Shown one piece after another: positions 10,085 to 21,476 of a stretch of DNA of 64,000 bases; position 1 is the first letter of the stretch; each line of letters starts with the position of its first letter. Made by a program: the position numbers and the translations under genes. Below the pieces are notes generated by a model. The model saw only the letters and a program-made list of their open reading frames with translations, did no database searches and was not told where the DNA came from. Location of the stretch: the NCBI GenBank assembly GCA_963966185.1, contig CAWZYM010000217.1:327501-391500 (forward strand), read 5' to 3'. This DNA is from Rhabditoides inermis (taxonomy: Eukaryota > Nematoda > Chromadorea > Rhabditida > Rhabditidae).

Positions 10085-10663
10085 GATAACAGGGCCGTTA
10101 GTAGGAACAGACTGTGAATATTCCTTCGATCTCCTTCTTTTATACCATCGAATATCATGAGTTGCTATAGCTACTGCATTATTCACGCTGTATCAATTTC
10201 AGGTGACACGCCAAAAAACTTAATTGCATTGCATACATATTGTAGGATGTAGTGCGCTATACAGTCCATGGCTTCCCTCTTCCTCTTCCCCTCTCCCATT
10301 CCCACCCTCTATCCTCCCCTCTCGCACTCTTCATTTCCATCTCTCACGGAAGGAACAGGTGCAAAAACGCGCGGAGATTGTATTATTCCCACGAACATCC
10401 GAACCCTTTCTAATTGCATCTGTCGAGAGCAAAGAAAAACGAAACATCAGCACCGGCACCTAATCAAGCCGAATCCAGTCGAGTAAGTGTTATAAGTAAA
10501 TGTTATAAGAGATGTTTCTAACGATCGCTCCTAACAGGTCCTCCGATCGAATACAAAAAGCGAATGACTCAACGCGGAAAGCAAATAAACCTCAATCGAA
10601 CAGCATTAGTCGGCACCAATGGTACAAATCCTCTCGTTTTTGCACTCAAGCGCCCACACACGT

Positions 10664-10698
<35 letters not shown>

Positions 10699-11541
10699 AG
10701 AGAGAGAGGAGAAGGAGAGCCTCGAAACTATTTAATCACTTATTGTCAATGACTCCCGACGTAATCATTCCTTATCACCTTGACTCACTCCATTACCGGT
10801 TCGCTGTGTTATTCCATCTCTTATCTCCCGCACCTCTCGCGCTTGCTCGAATGCCACTCCCGGCTTTCCGTTTTGATAGGCACCAAAGGCGTTTTTATGA
10901 AGGCTGATAATACGTCGTCTTATTGCGCCGAAACGCGCCGCCTTCTCCCACACACAAACGACACGCGATGCCAACGCGCTCGAACATTCCGCCCTTCTAT
11001 GCTGTATGCTGTTTGCTGTGCAATGGAGATGACTCACCTAACCCGATTCGAAAAATGGCGGGAACCACCCGCCCATCACTGCAGTGTTCAATCGACCTGC
11101 TATGTGGTCGCCTGCTCCTCTTTAGACCGTTATGCGCCTATTCAAATCTCCCGTCTCTGTTATCTTTTTATTTCATCTGATTGCATATTTCGCATATTTC
11201 ATCACCTATCTGCGCTACTATCTTTGGACCATCATTCCATAATATTTGCGATCACTTCTCTTCTTTCACTGTCGCCTCGAGAAACATCGAAGAACACTTT
11301 GCGCACATTGCATTATGTGGCGTGTCACTGTTCTCTCTCTCTCTCTCCCTCTCTCTCTCACTGTGTCTTCTCTTTCTCTCTTCTTCCATCCCTCCCTTCC
11401 ACTCTCCGCTCTCTTTGAGTAGCGATCGCAGTCCAGTTTCGGCCTTCCCTCATTCTTCCCATCTACTCATTCGAACACGGTTGTGACACATTCGAGGTCA
11501 ACTGACTTTTCCACTTGGTGCCCAACCCATCCGATTGCAGA
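10085..11541. other. Intergenic region between the DUF4440 gene and CRIP
   Basis: About 1.45 kb with several open frames that lack splice or homology support. It contains a (GA)n run at about 10667-10696 and pyrimidine-rich DNA near 11332-11360. It probably holds the divergent promoters of both neighbours. Confidence 0.55.
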
Positions 11542-11906
11542 ATGCCCAACTGTCCTAGCTGCACCAAGCCCGTCTACTTCGGTGAGTGGAGAGAGGGAGA
11601 GAGGGAGAGGGAGAGAGAGGGGGAGGGAGGGAGGGAGAGCTGCTGTTCAGCGGAGAAGGTGACGTCACTGGGCCAGGACTGGCACCGTCCGTGTCTGCGC
11701 TGTCAGAACGACGCGTGCAAGAAGACCCTGGCAGCCGGCAGCCACTCCGAGGTAATACAGCTTCGTGTTTCATGTTCATCATTCGAACCGCGTTGTTTGC
11801 AGCACGGAGGCAAGCCGTACTGCAACCGCTGCTACGGAGCGCTCTTCGGTCCTGGAGGATACGGACACGGAGGTGAGCGTCTCTTTCTCTTCTCTCTCTC
11901 TCTTTC

Positions 11907-11952
<46 letters not shown>

Positions 11953-12019
11953 TCCGCCCTCCCTGGTTGCAGGCACGGAGTCGCACACCTTCCACGGCGG
12001 AGCGACCAGCGCCCGCTGA
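11542..12019 (+). CDS. CRIP-type single LIM domain protein
   Basis: Four exons (11542-11581, 11651-11751, 11803-11872, 11973-12019) give an 85-residue protein, close to the 77-86 residues usual for CRIP1/CRIP proteins. The LIM zinc sites are complete: CPSC near the start, WHRPCLRC in the middle, then C at CKKTL, H at SHSEH, and YCNRCYG for the last site. The glycine-rich tail after the LIM domain ([10 protein letters not shown], then [10 protein letters not shown]) is also typical. CRIPs bind two zinc ions and work as small protein-interaction modules; C. elegans has similar one-LIM proteins. An AATAAA lies 64 bp after the stop. Introns 1 and 3 carry GA and TC runs. Confidence 0.9.
11889..11949. 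repeat. (TC)n microsatellite
   Basis: Pyrimidine run in the last CRIP intron, leading toward the 3' splice site. Confidence 0.9.
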
Positions 12020-12082
12020 TCTGCCCCTGTCTCCCCTCCCTCTTTCACCACACATACATGTATAGTCTACGCGCGCCTGTAT

Positions 12083-12088
12083 AATAAA
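12083..12088 (+). terminator. Poly(A) signal AATAAA of CRIP
   Basis: Canonical AATAAA 64 bp downstream of the CRIP stop codon. Confidence 0.7.
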
Positions 12089-12198
12089 TGTTTTGTTTTC
12101 TATACGTTTCCGTGTTGATGGTGACTTGAGTCGTTTCGAAATGACATTGACTCGATCACTTCTGCCTTCTCGTCTCTCGCGCGCGGTCGCTTGCCCCA

Positions 12199-12610
12199 AT
12201 GAACACCCATACCACCCCCTTCGCAGACATGAACGATCTCACCGTGCCGGTACGTCTCTCTCTCTCTCTCCCCACTCCCACTCTGCAGCCCCTCCCTCCG
12301 ACCCGGGAGCCATGGCAGCGCAAGGAGCAGCTTTCTCCGCCGTCGTCGCTCGCATTCGCCGACAAACAGATCGACAACGCTATCGAAACGCTTCAGAATG
12401 CCAAGTGGGAGAAGGTCAGACCACCACTATCCTCTTCTCCATTCTCACTCACAAAATAGCTGTTCCGTCCACCGTTGACGGTTGCAGGAGCAGTTGGAGA
12501 AGGAGTACATGTCGTCGCTGATGGTTGCGACGGAGAAGGTGGACAAGGCAGAGACGGAGCTGGCCGAGGCTCTCAAGAACAAGAAGCAGCGCCTCGCGGG
12601 AGGATACTAG
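12199..12610 (+). CDS. Small predicted coiled-coil protein, unrecognised
   Basis: Three exons (12199-12249, 12289-12414, 12488-12610) have lengths divisible by three and join in frame to a 99-residue protein. It starts MNTHTTPFADMNDLTVP, has a proline-containing stretch (PLPPTREPW), then a long charged helix from about residue 44 (DKQIDNAIETL, EQLEKEYMSS, EKVDKAETELAEAL) and ends QRLAGGY. The helix shows heptad-like spacing of I/L/A, so a coiled coil is likely. There is no membrane segment or signal peptide. It lies 180 bp after the CRIP stop on the same strand, so it may share a transcript, but it could have its own promoter. I do not know the family. Confidence 0.6.
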
Positions 12611-13089
12611 ACTGCCCCTACCCGTGGTTGTCCCGTTGTAATTGCCTCATTTCCGAGATTGTTCGTTACACATAAAAAAATACATACAGGTATTGTCGTA
12701 TTGTTATAATTGAAACGCGCTGGCATGTGAGGAGGCGAGAGTGCGCATTTACTTACATGGAGCAGCTAAAACTGGAGTTGTAGAAGACATACTGCACAAG
12801 CCCCCCAGCCGATTACTACCCCTGTGTTTGGTGGCTACGTTGACACACCGGGCAGTGCGTGCAGCGAGAACGCTTCAGACTTGAAACACGGTGAAACCGA
12901 GAGACGTTGCCAGCTCCAAACAACTTCGATGACTTCTTTCATGTTTTCCGCATTAGTCGTTAAAACACATAAAATCAAAGAAATTCATTTCTCAACGCCA
13001 ACAATCAAACAAAATACTCAACGAGAAAAGGGATAAGTTGAACAAATAACAACATAACAATCCAACAAACCAACGTTCTCCTTCTCCGT
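12611..13089. other. Convergent intergenic region
   Basis: About 480 bp between two convergent genes, the small coiled-coil gene (+) and IMP4 (-). It has AT-rich 3' flank sequence and no supported gene. Confidence 0.55.
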
Positions 13090-14523
13090 CTACTCCTCCT
13101 CGTCGTCTTCCTTGGGGGCGGCCGCGAGCCACTGTCTCTTGGTGGACGTGTTGAGGAAGTTGCGCAGCACCCACTCGTCCTCCGCAGCCTGGATGTTCTC
13201 CAGAGTACCCAGCTTGATGCAGTACGCTGAATCATTCCGTCAGACGGCAATCAATATCTAGTCCACTCACGTCGCAGCTCGAAGCGCGGTCCCACCTCGG
13301 AAAGCTCCGTCTCGCCGCCCACGCCGGTCTGCGAACGTATTCAATATTCACATTCGTGAAACGTACATTCACACTCACACATAACGAAATTTGCGTAAAG
13401 ACCAAAAAACCAATTAAATGTAGTAAATCCAATACGCACGCATCCACGGGACCACCGAAATCCGTATTGTTGGAACTCGCAGTAGGCATTGTATTACTGT
13501 ATTTTACCGAATCCCCGTTATTTACGTAATCGATATTGTGTGCTACTTGATTCGAGATAAATATTCTGATTCTGAAATCCTCACCTTAAAGGTGTGGTGG
13601 CGGAAAGAAATGAAGTCATCGTTGTTGGCAAACGTCATCACTCGCTTGCTCTGTTCCTTCGGCACGGGGAAGAGGTACTTGAGAATGGACGTCACCTAGA
13701 AATGGAAAATACGATGAGCTGACAATAACCACTCTTCTCACCCTCTTGCCGAGTTTGCTGTCCATGTTGTGGAAGATGAGGTGGGGGTACTGCTCTGACA
13801 CCTAAAGAAGATTGTCAGCAACATGAAAACGTGAAAAAAACACCTTCTCCCTGTCGGGCACATCGTGGCGGAGGACGACGTTGGAGAGGTTAAAGTAGGC
13901 AGTGGGACCATAGGGAAGGTGGCACACCACCATAGAGTCCGGCGTACCACGCGTCTCGTGCAGAACAATGAAGTCTGTCACCTACATACAGTTCCTTGGA
14001 TACAATGAAAGGGGAGTCCGGAAAACGCACGTCGTTGGCGCGGCAGGCTTGTACGAGATGCTTGATGTCGTAGTGACCGCGGTTGATGCGCTGCGCGTTA
14101 GGCAATACCAGCTTCATCTCCTGCAACACATACCATTTGTTTTGGAATACAGAAATGACATCACCTTGCTGAACATCTTGAGCTTGGGCGAGGGGTCGTG
14201 GGAGGTAGTGATGACGATCTTCGGGTCCTTGGTGCCGGCCCAGCGGTACTCGTCGTCAATAGCATTCACCTGCTCGCCCCACTCCGAACCCTTCTGCAGC
14301 GAGATCGCCTCCTTGCGCAAATGCGTCGGAATCTTCCTGAACTTATCCATAACGTATGAACAAACGTAACAATGACAAGTACATTAACATTAGAAATGTA
14401 CTACCTGTTGTTGTCGACCGCATCCTTGACGAGCTTTCGCTTCTCGTCAGTCTGTCTCTGCTTCTCCTCCTGCGACTTGCGGAAGATGTACTCCCGCCGA
14501 AGACGCGCGTCGCGGCGGATCAT
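13090..14523 (-). CDS. IMP4: IMP4, U3 snoRNP Brix-domain protein
   Basis: IMP4 is part of the IMP3-IMP4-MPP10 complex that pairs U3 snoRNA with pre-rRNA in the nucleolus. The start ATG at 14523 opens [21 protein letters not shown], the family's basic helix. Later exons give [13 protein letters not shown], the hallmark [30 protein letters not shown], then [22 protein letters not shown] and a Brix core ([49 protein letters not shown]). It ends in [15 protein letters not shown] and an acidic EDDEE before the stop at 13092-13090. All are expected for full-length IMP4. One intron (13331-13584) contains a LINE tail only about 10 bp from the 5' splice site. Confidence 0.93.
13435..13577 (+). mobile_element. 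LINE 3' tail remnant (plus orientation)
   Basis: About 140 bp match, with mismatches, the reverse complement of 41436-41580. Shared blocks include CTACTTGATTCGAGATAAA, TTACTGTATTTTACCG and GCAGTAGGC. The end is ATAAATATTCTGATTCTGA, a short tandem (ATTCTG)n tail as found on some LINE 3' ends, so I read it as a heavily 5'-truncated non-LTR element. It lies inside an IMP4 intron in antisense direction. Confidence 0.6.
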
Positions 14524-15262
14524 CTGAAACAACACTAACTATTGAATGAACAAGCATGTGAAGGTAGAAAAATGAAACGTAAAACAATGAAAACTCGATT
14601 AAAGCTACAAATACTACGAAGTGAACATTAAATATGCGGATCACGAAGTTATCTCTGATCCATACACATCATAAACTTAATATAACGAAATCAAACAACA
14701 AATAAAAGAAACGAACAAGAACAGCTGAAATTTTCGTATCCGCTGAGTGCTGCTAAAAATCATAACTCCGATTTCATGTGCATGTCTCGTCTTGAAAAAC
14801 GTGGTATGAAATGGTATGAAGTGATTATCTAATTGAGTCTTACTAGTACATTACCTGTACAAACAAAAAAATCCAATATTACCACTTCTTTTCTCAATTT
14901 TTTTTGACTTGCTCTACGTTTACGCTGAAAAAGTGGGCGGGGCTAGAGATCCCACGGGTGAGTGGGCCGGGCAGCAGCAGAGTGGATGGAGTTGTTTGTC
15001 CTTCATTCTTTCTGCCAAATCTCAAGTGTTCACATGTTCTCCGCTCATTCACCCCTCCCCTGCTTTTCACAATGCATATCGATTTCGTTCTTGATCCTGC
15101 AAACGACTCAGACCCACTCCCGAACAATTGATAAGTACCTTTGTCCCCGTTTTCTTCATGACAATAAACGATCATTTCTTCTTCTCTTCTTCTCTTCTTC
15201 CCTTCACCTGCGTCTCTCTCTTTTCATTTTGCTTTTCGTCGTCGTCGGTATTTCGCGTCGTT
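14524..15262. other. Divergent promoter region between IMP4 and the gene at 15263
   Basis: About 740 bp with no supported exon. It is AT-rich on the left and pyrimidine-rich near 15170-15230 just before the plus-strand gene. Confidence 0.5.
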
Positions 15263-16110
15263 ATGCTGGCGATTCCGAACGTGGTGGTGTCAGCGTCGAG
15301 GATGTCGTCGTCTCCTCCGAACACTCCGACTCCGTCCGGGGCCATCCCTCTGGCCGTCGACACACAGGCATGTCACTGCTCCTCCGTGCCTGTGGTGAGT
15401 CCGCCCGTCACATGGCTCGTGAACTGTACTGATAACATTGCAGGTGGGCAGTCTCAATGCGAACACTCTGGCCGATTCGCTCGGAGTCTCGCCCCTCTAC
15501 AAACAGCAGGAGTCAGTGCAAAGATCAACCAATGACGCAATTATTAACTGATAATGGCTTACATTTCTCAACCTGTTATTTCAGTTCTGCGCGGTGGACT
15601 TCCGCCGCGCAAGTATACAAAACGTCTCGCGCTGTCTCCCCCACAGGTTCCTCTCCATTCGTATTCCCCGAGGTACGCAAATATATTTATAAATCTTACC
15701 TTAATCTTATATGTGTTTCTATGACGAGGACAATACAATTATGCGATGTGTTTATGTTTTCAGCTGGTGACATACACATACGATGAATCTATTGATTCAT
15801 TCTTATATATTGGTTGTTTCAGGTGGTGAACCCTGTGATCACGACGCAGCAGCTAGTCGCCAACATTGCACAGCAGTGCAGCTCCGCGCACAGGTTCGTC
15901 AATCACTTATATTTATTGTAATTGTAGATATTTTGAATTGGCAATTTGATGTTTCTGTTAATCCCAAATGTTTGTTAGATACCACTAACACAGTGTATTT
16001 TACCAGGACACACACAGTGTATTTTTTATGCTGTCTTCGTTAGGCAGCCACGTGCAGTCTTGTTTTGCGGGATACTTGTTTTCTCTGCTCTGCAACATGC
16101 TAACCATTGA
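15263..16110 (+). CDS. Unrecognised Ser/Pro-rich protein
   Basis: Exons that agree in frame are about 15263-15398, 15444-15513, 15586-15669, 15825-15892 and possibly 16044-16110. The product starts MLAIPNVVVSASRM, with a second possible start at 15302 (MSSSPPNTPTPSG). It is rich in Ser, Pro and Thr, then reads SLNANTLADSLGVSPLYKQQ, ARWTSAAQVYKTSRAVSP and VVNPVITTQQLVANIAQQCS. It looks like a disordered regulatory or adaptor protein with SP/TP sites, but I recognise no domain. The last exon is a guess; it adds a short hydrophobic piece (FCGILVFSAL) before a TGA. It lies 380 bp before the GSKIP gene on the same strand, and a longer joint transcript is possible. Confidence 0.4.
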
Positions 16111-16487
16111 TCTCTCTCCGCCTCCGCACTGTCATGATAGTGTGATCCCTGTATGAATTCTGACGCAATCTCGCCTGATTACCACGAATCATGTCCCCCG
16201 ATAGCGGGGACTGACCACCCCACTTTCTCCTCTCGCGCGGTTAGCAGGAGCCTATGTTTACACATTGACGCCGATTCCATCAAACATGACGAGATTCTCC
16301 CAACTCTATCAAATTTCAATTGCCATGCTGTTTGGGCTTATAAATGTACTCGTTGCCGTCTACCTCGCTCAACCTCATTTCGTATTTATGTATCGTATTG
16401 TCTATTGTCTTGTACCTTTCGCCAGCATGTTCATGGTTTATCTCGTCATTTGCATGACTCCGTTCTCTCTGGAGGACATAGCTGCCA

Positions 16488-17548
16488 TGAACCGTCGTCG
16501 TCACGAGGAGGAGGGCGGGGTGGTGCCCTCGGGCGCCGGCGGGCCGCTAGAGCTGGAGGCCGTCGCTGCTGTACACGAACTCGCCACCGAGGTACACATT
16601 GTCTAATGATGATTGATTAGATTTTTTGATCATAACTTTCATAATTTCGCATATAGAGTTGATGAATCTATGCGAATTATGGTTGGATTGAAATTGTGAC
16701 GAAGAATCACACGTCGATATAAGTATTTAGCGCGGGTTGATTGTGAAATTGTAATGAAAACAATGAGTCATTTCTAGGTGAACTCGATCAGTGTATCGGA
16801 GATGCTGCCGCGCACCTCGGATCTCATATTTGTCAACGTGAAGACTCAGGAAGGTGCGTATTTGTCTCCATAATATCGTCTTCTCTCACCATACCTCTTT
16901 GCAGGCCAGCCGTACACTCTAGAGTTGACGATGAAGGGATGGAGGATAGCCAGCTCGCACACTGACTGCATGAACGGAGACTACACCAAGGTGGCCTGAT
17001 TACTCATGAATTTCAATTGTCGTTTTAGTTAGCCCAGTGTGCCGAATTCCTGTGTGCTTTGCACTTGCTTTCCAGCAATCCATATGGTCATGTGTACATT
17101 CTGATCTCTCCCATTTCCCTCCACTCTTTTTAACGCCTTTCCCCCTCTTCTCTCCCTCACCCTCTATGACTCTGACTTTTGCTCAGCTGACGCAATCCCA
17201 CTCTCTCGTGCTGTGTGTTGTAACATTTGTGAGCCAAGTGAGTGAGGGATAGAATATCAATGTAGTACGAGTTTGTATCGAGTTTTGTTGATAACACAAG
17301 TAAAAATAGTACGCCGTGAGCGAGAAGTATCTTGAAAAAATGTGGGTATGTGTTTAGGTGGATCTGCACACTCGCTACTTTGCCAACGCGCGGGAGCTGC
17401 TGTCGGTCGTCTCCCCCGACCACGCCACTCGATTCAACGAATGCGTCGCCGCTAAACTCAAGCAACTCGAACAGGTACCATACTTCAGTGTTCAGTTTCA
17501 CCCATTTTATGATTTCAGGAAGTTGCGGGCTCGGTATCCGTCAACTAA
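16488..17548 (+). CDS. GSKIP-domain (DUF727) protein
   Basis: Vertebrate GSKIP is a small protein that binds GSK3-beta and PKA regulatory subunits. Exons at about 16488-16591, 16777-16853, 16905-16990, 17358-17474 and 17519-17548 give LELEAVAAVHELATE, then VNSISVSEMLPRTSDLIFVN, VKTQEG, PYTLELTMKGWRIAS, HTRYFANARELLSVVSP and FNECVAAKLKQLEQ, ending VAGSVSVN. This follows the GSKIP domain (E.EA...V......VSEMLP.T.DL.YINV.T.EG..Y..EL...G..V.. ... TYF.SLY.LLD..SP.Y...F...L..KL..L). Strand order and length of about 130 residues fit. The start is chosen at the first ATG before the charged linker; the frame stays open upstream through a hydrophobic stretch. Confidence 0.75.
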
Positions 17549-17924
17549 CCCTCTCTTCTGTCTCTCGCTCACCATCTACACTACCCATATTGACACTGGT
17601 TATTAAGTTATCATCCTTTCACCGCTTATCTGTCTGTATCATATGTTCCACTTCTTATAGAAAGTGTAGTTGTCTAGTCTTCATGTTGTCCTAGTTCTAT
17701 GATTATAAGTACCGCATCGGTTATTGTATAATGCATAGCATTACGTGTGTATTCATAAACACTTATCAGCAAATGGTTTATCTCTTCAAATTCAACAAAC
17801 AGTAACGCATAACAACGTGGAACAAATACACGAGAGAGACAACCAGAACGTAACAATGAAACCATTAAGGTGGGAAGCTAACAATTCAAACAAACAAATA
17901 AACAAAAAGGAATCGTCTTTTCCT

Positions 17925-20900
17925 CTAGATAAGAGCATTCTTGGTCCACTGCACGACAGCCGCGTTCTCGACAAGAACATCGTCGTACGGGGACCAGATC
18001 TGAAAGAACACAATAAGAGGAAAGTAGGTAAGAAGGACTACTCGCCTCGTTCTCCTGCTGTGCGAGCTGCTCGAGGATCTCGGTGAGCTCCGGATCGCAG
18101 TCCTCCCACAGACTGCTCCTGTGGATACGCAGAGCAGCAGCCATGTACGCCTGCACGAGGTCGAAGTCGCGGCGACAGCGCAGCATCTGCAATAGTAACA
18201 TTCTTAAAATAGAAATGTAATGAACAATACACGTCTACATTGCATATACATACTTGGAGGAACATGTTGAAGAGAGCGGGGAGGGAATCGGGGAGGAGAG
18301 AACGCAGCTGGAAGTCGATGGCCGAGAGAGACATCTTGCGGAGCACTCCGAACACCTCCATCAGCTCGGCAGGGGTCGACGCACTCAAAGCATAAGTGTG
18401 AGAAAGACAGTACAGTTACACTACACAATTTACGGTGATAGTTACTCACTTCCTGAGCTTCTGGCTGAAGCTGCTCTCCAACTCAAGCGCGTTCCTCTTG
18501 GCCTGCAGGATCTTGCGATCCTCCGCTGTCTCACCAACCTCCTAAAGTAATATCTGATACTTCCACTCTCAATACATGCAATACCATTGAAATATGCATC
18601 TCGGGTGAGATGCCATATTCAGATATCGTTCCATCCACACACCTTCTCGAACTCGAATCCGTCGAGCGTCTGTGTGGCTGCGAGGAAGAAGGGCGCGGCC
18701 TTGGGCTTCTTGGCGGGCTCGACCGGCTTGTTCCTCTCCCGGATGAGGGCCAGGTCGGGCAGGTTCGCCCAGCGGGATGGCGGCAGACCAGAGTACACGA
18801 TGAGGGGCGACGGCTCGGCGCACACTCCGCCCTCCTCCATCTCCTCGTCATCCTCGTCGTCGTCGTCATCGAGCAGAATCGTCTCCCTGCTGGTCGACAC
18901 GTACACCGTATCCCACGTGGGCACGAAGTCGGCCGGCAGGGGTATGGGCGCGTGGTGGGCAGAGAAGGCAGCCTTGGACGCCCACACGTAGATGGCGCGC
19001 TGGTCCTTGTGGCACGTGGCGATGTACTCGCCGTCCGGAGAGAACGTCACTCCCACGCACGGGGACGAGAACATCATCACGTCAATGAGGTGCGACGTCG
19101 CCAGCTCCCACACCTGCAAAAACACAGTCCGCAATGGTGTCCGTGCACGTGCACAGTGTACTCACCCGGATGTGTCCCTCTCCATCGGCCGCCAGCAGCC
19201 ACTTTCCATCCGACGAGAACGTGACTGCGTTGAGCGCCTCGCCCACCTGCTTGAACGTGCGCACCACGCGGCGGGTCAGCTGGTCGATGATCGCGATCGA
19301 GCATTCGCCTGAATGGACATTGAATCACACACTCCACGCATACTGCCTACCACTGTCCGCCTTGAGGGAAGCTGCGATGAGGCTGCTGACCCTGCTCGTC
19401 TCGAGGCGAGTGATGGCAGCCTTACTGCGCATACCCGCCACACACCTGCCAGTGCGCAGGTTCCAGAAACGAACACAGCCATCCGCGCAGGCAGTCACCT
19501 ACAAGGGTGGATAGTGGAGGGGCAGGAGCACGAACATACCAGTTCGGCGGCGCGGGCGTCGACCGAGAGTCCAGTGACGGCGTTCTCGTGTGCGCGCTCG
19601 TCCTGCGCCTCCTTGGGCCTGTCGTGGAACGTGTGCACCAGCCTGCCCGACTGCACGTTGAACTTGTCCACGTGGCCCGTCGAGTAGCCGATGAAGGCGA
19701 AGTTGCCGCACGGGGAGAGGCACTCCGACGTGGCCGTCGCAGCGTACAGATCCGGGTTCTTGTCGAAGCGAGGGTGCACCAGCTTGAACAAAAAATGAAA
19801 AGACAGAAAATTATAAATACGTACCCTGTGAGTGCCGACGCACTGCTTCCTGGTGGTCCATGTGGTGACATCGATCGAGTCCCTGTGGCGTGCGAGCACG
19901 TTGTCCCACGCCGCCTCCCTCTGCCAGCCAACCGATACTGACAGCACCGGCTCCAGACGCACCTCGTCGAAGTTGATGCCCTTCTTCTTCGCAGCCTTCC
20001 TGTGAAGCGAACGGTTCTCCCAATCTCTAGTCTACTCATAACTAACCTGCTCATGAGTCCAGCCGTGCCGAGCTTCTGACGCATAGTGTCCACGATCACA
20101 CTGTGTTTGCGCACCGACCCGTCCAGACCCGACGAGAGAACCTGTCGTCAAATTATAATTCAACAATTCTGTCCATCATCATCATTAAATGAATATATGA
20201 GTACTGTACCCATCAGATCACTACATGAATCAAACTGAATAAAGTACCGATCACTCACGTCGTGTTTGGCGGAGAATGTGACGGTGGACACTGGCTGAGC
20301 GTGTCCCTCGAGGGCGACTAGCTGGCGGGGCATGCCGTCCGCCCCATCCAGGATCCACGTGTTCATAGAGTTGTCCGCCGAAGTCGACACCATGATCGGC
20401 TGCGCGGGCAGGAAGTACAGCGAGTGCACGGCCGCGCGGTGCTTGCCGGTCAGCTTGCCCAGCAGCTCCCGCTTCTCCAGGTTCCAGATCGCCAGGTCTC
20501 CACTCTCATCCGCAGACGTCATCAGAGGCTCACCGTCGTTCCTAAAACGCGTTTATTCCAACAACAAAAAATTATTGAGAAATGACTGAGATCATTAAAT
20601 CCAAAATGAAAAATTTCGTACCTAAATCCGATGGCGGTGATGGGCTGGTCGTGGCGGAAGCGGCAGATGGTCTCGTCCGTCTTCACGTTCATCACGTGGA
20701 TGCTGCCGTCGCGCAGTCCGAAGGCAAGAACGTCAATTGCCGGCGATTGCACAGCCACGTCCACCGCTCCAGGCAGGCGGTTCTACAAAACAACAACAGT
20801 CAAATGTTTCAAAAAGATTGCCAATGAACCTACCTTGAAGGTGTGGACGATTTTGCCAGTTCGGATATTGATGATACGCAGACTGCCGCACTCGCTGCCG

Positions 20901-21476
20901 ACGATGATCTGGAGGAGAAATTTGTGAAGGAAATAGCTAAAACTCTTCTACCTTGTTCATGTAAGTGTCGGGGTGAACGAGGCTGGTGATCTTGAACGTG
21001 GGCGAACCGTCGAGATGAATCGTCGTCGCACCAGACTCCATGTCGATCACGCGGATTCCGTCGTTGACGTCGACGACGATCACCTGGTCCCCCATGATGA
21101 GCATGTGCTTTGTCTCGGCGCCCACGTGCAGCCACTTCTTCACGTGTCGGCACGTCGGGATCATGGCGATCTTGTCTCCCGATGCGGCGAGGATCTCCCT
21201 ATAGAAACAGATTCGAAACATCGTAACAATGAACGACAATGAATTTCACCTGGCATCGGCAGCGACAGCGGACACGGGATGGGGCATGACATCGGAGACG
21301 GCGACGAGGCGGAGCTTCTCGGCCTTGTAGTGGAGAACGACGTTGTCGACGGCCACCACCACCGACGTCATGGGGCGGTTGCGAGACGCCTGGAAGCGGT
21401 ACGCCGGCTTCACTCCAGCGCACACCACGCCCATGCTGCGGTACGGCGCGAACAGCGCCGATTCGGAACGCCGCAT
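17925..21476 (-). CDS. WDR36: UTP21 / WDR36, U3 small-subunit processome WD-repeat protein
   Basis: UTP21 (WDR36) belongs to the UTP-B part of the small-subunit processome and is needed for 18S rRNA. About fourteen exons join from MRRSESALFAPYRSMG (21476) to VVQWTKNALI and a TAG at 17927-17925. Two tandem beta-propellers are visible: VDNVVLHY, NDGIRVIDM, TGKIVHTFK, DGSIHVMNV, SGDLAIWNLEKR, SADNSMNTWIL with ADGMPR, DGSVRKHSV, then GHVDKFNVQSG, DGCVRFWNLRTG, EGHIRVWEL and RAIYVWAS. After an acidic run (about 18839-18875) comes the Utp21 C-terminal helical domain: PSRWANLPDLALIRERNKPVEP, AAPFFL, LSAIDFQLRSLLP, then RDFDLVQAYMAAALRIHR and LEQLAQQENE. This is the full family plan. Confidence 0.93.

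Noticed and set aside
10780..11418. Plus-strand open frame of 212 codons before CRIP
   Set aside because: Rich in Ser/Leu/His from pyrimidine-rich DNA, with no recognisable domain; the CRIP exons that follow explain the coding signal in the area.
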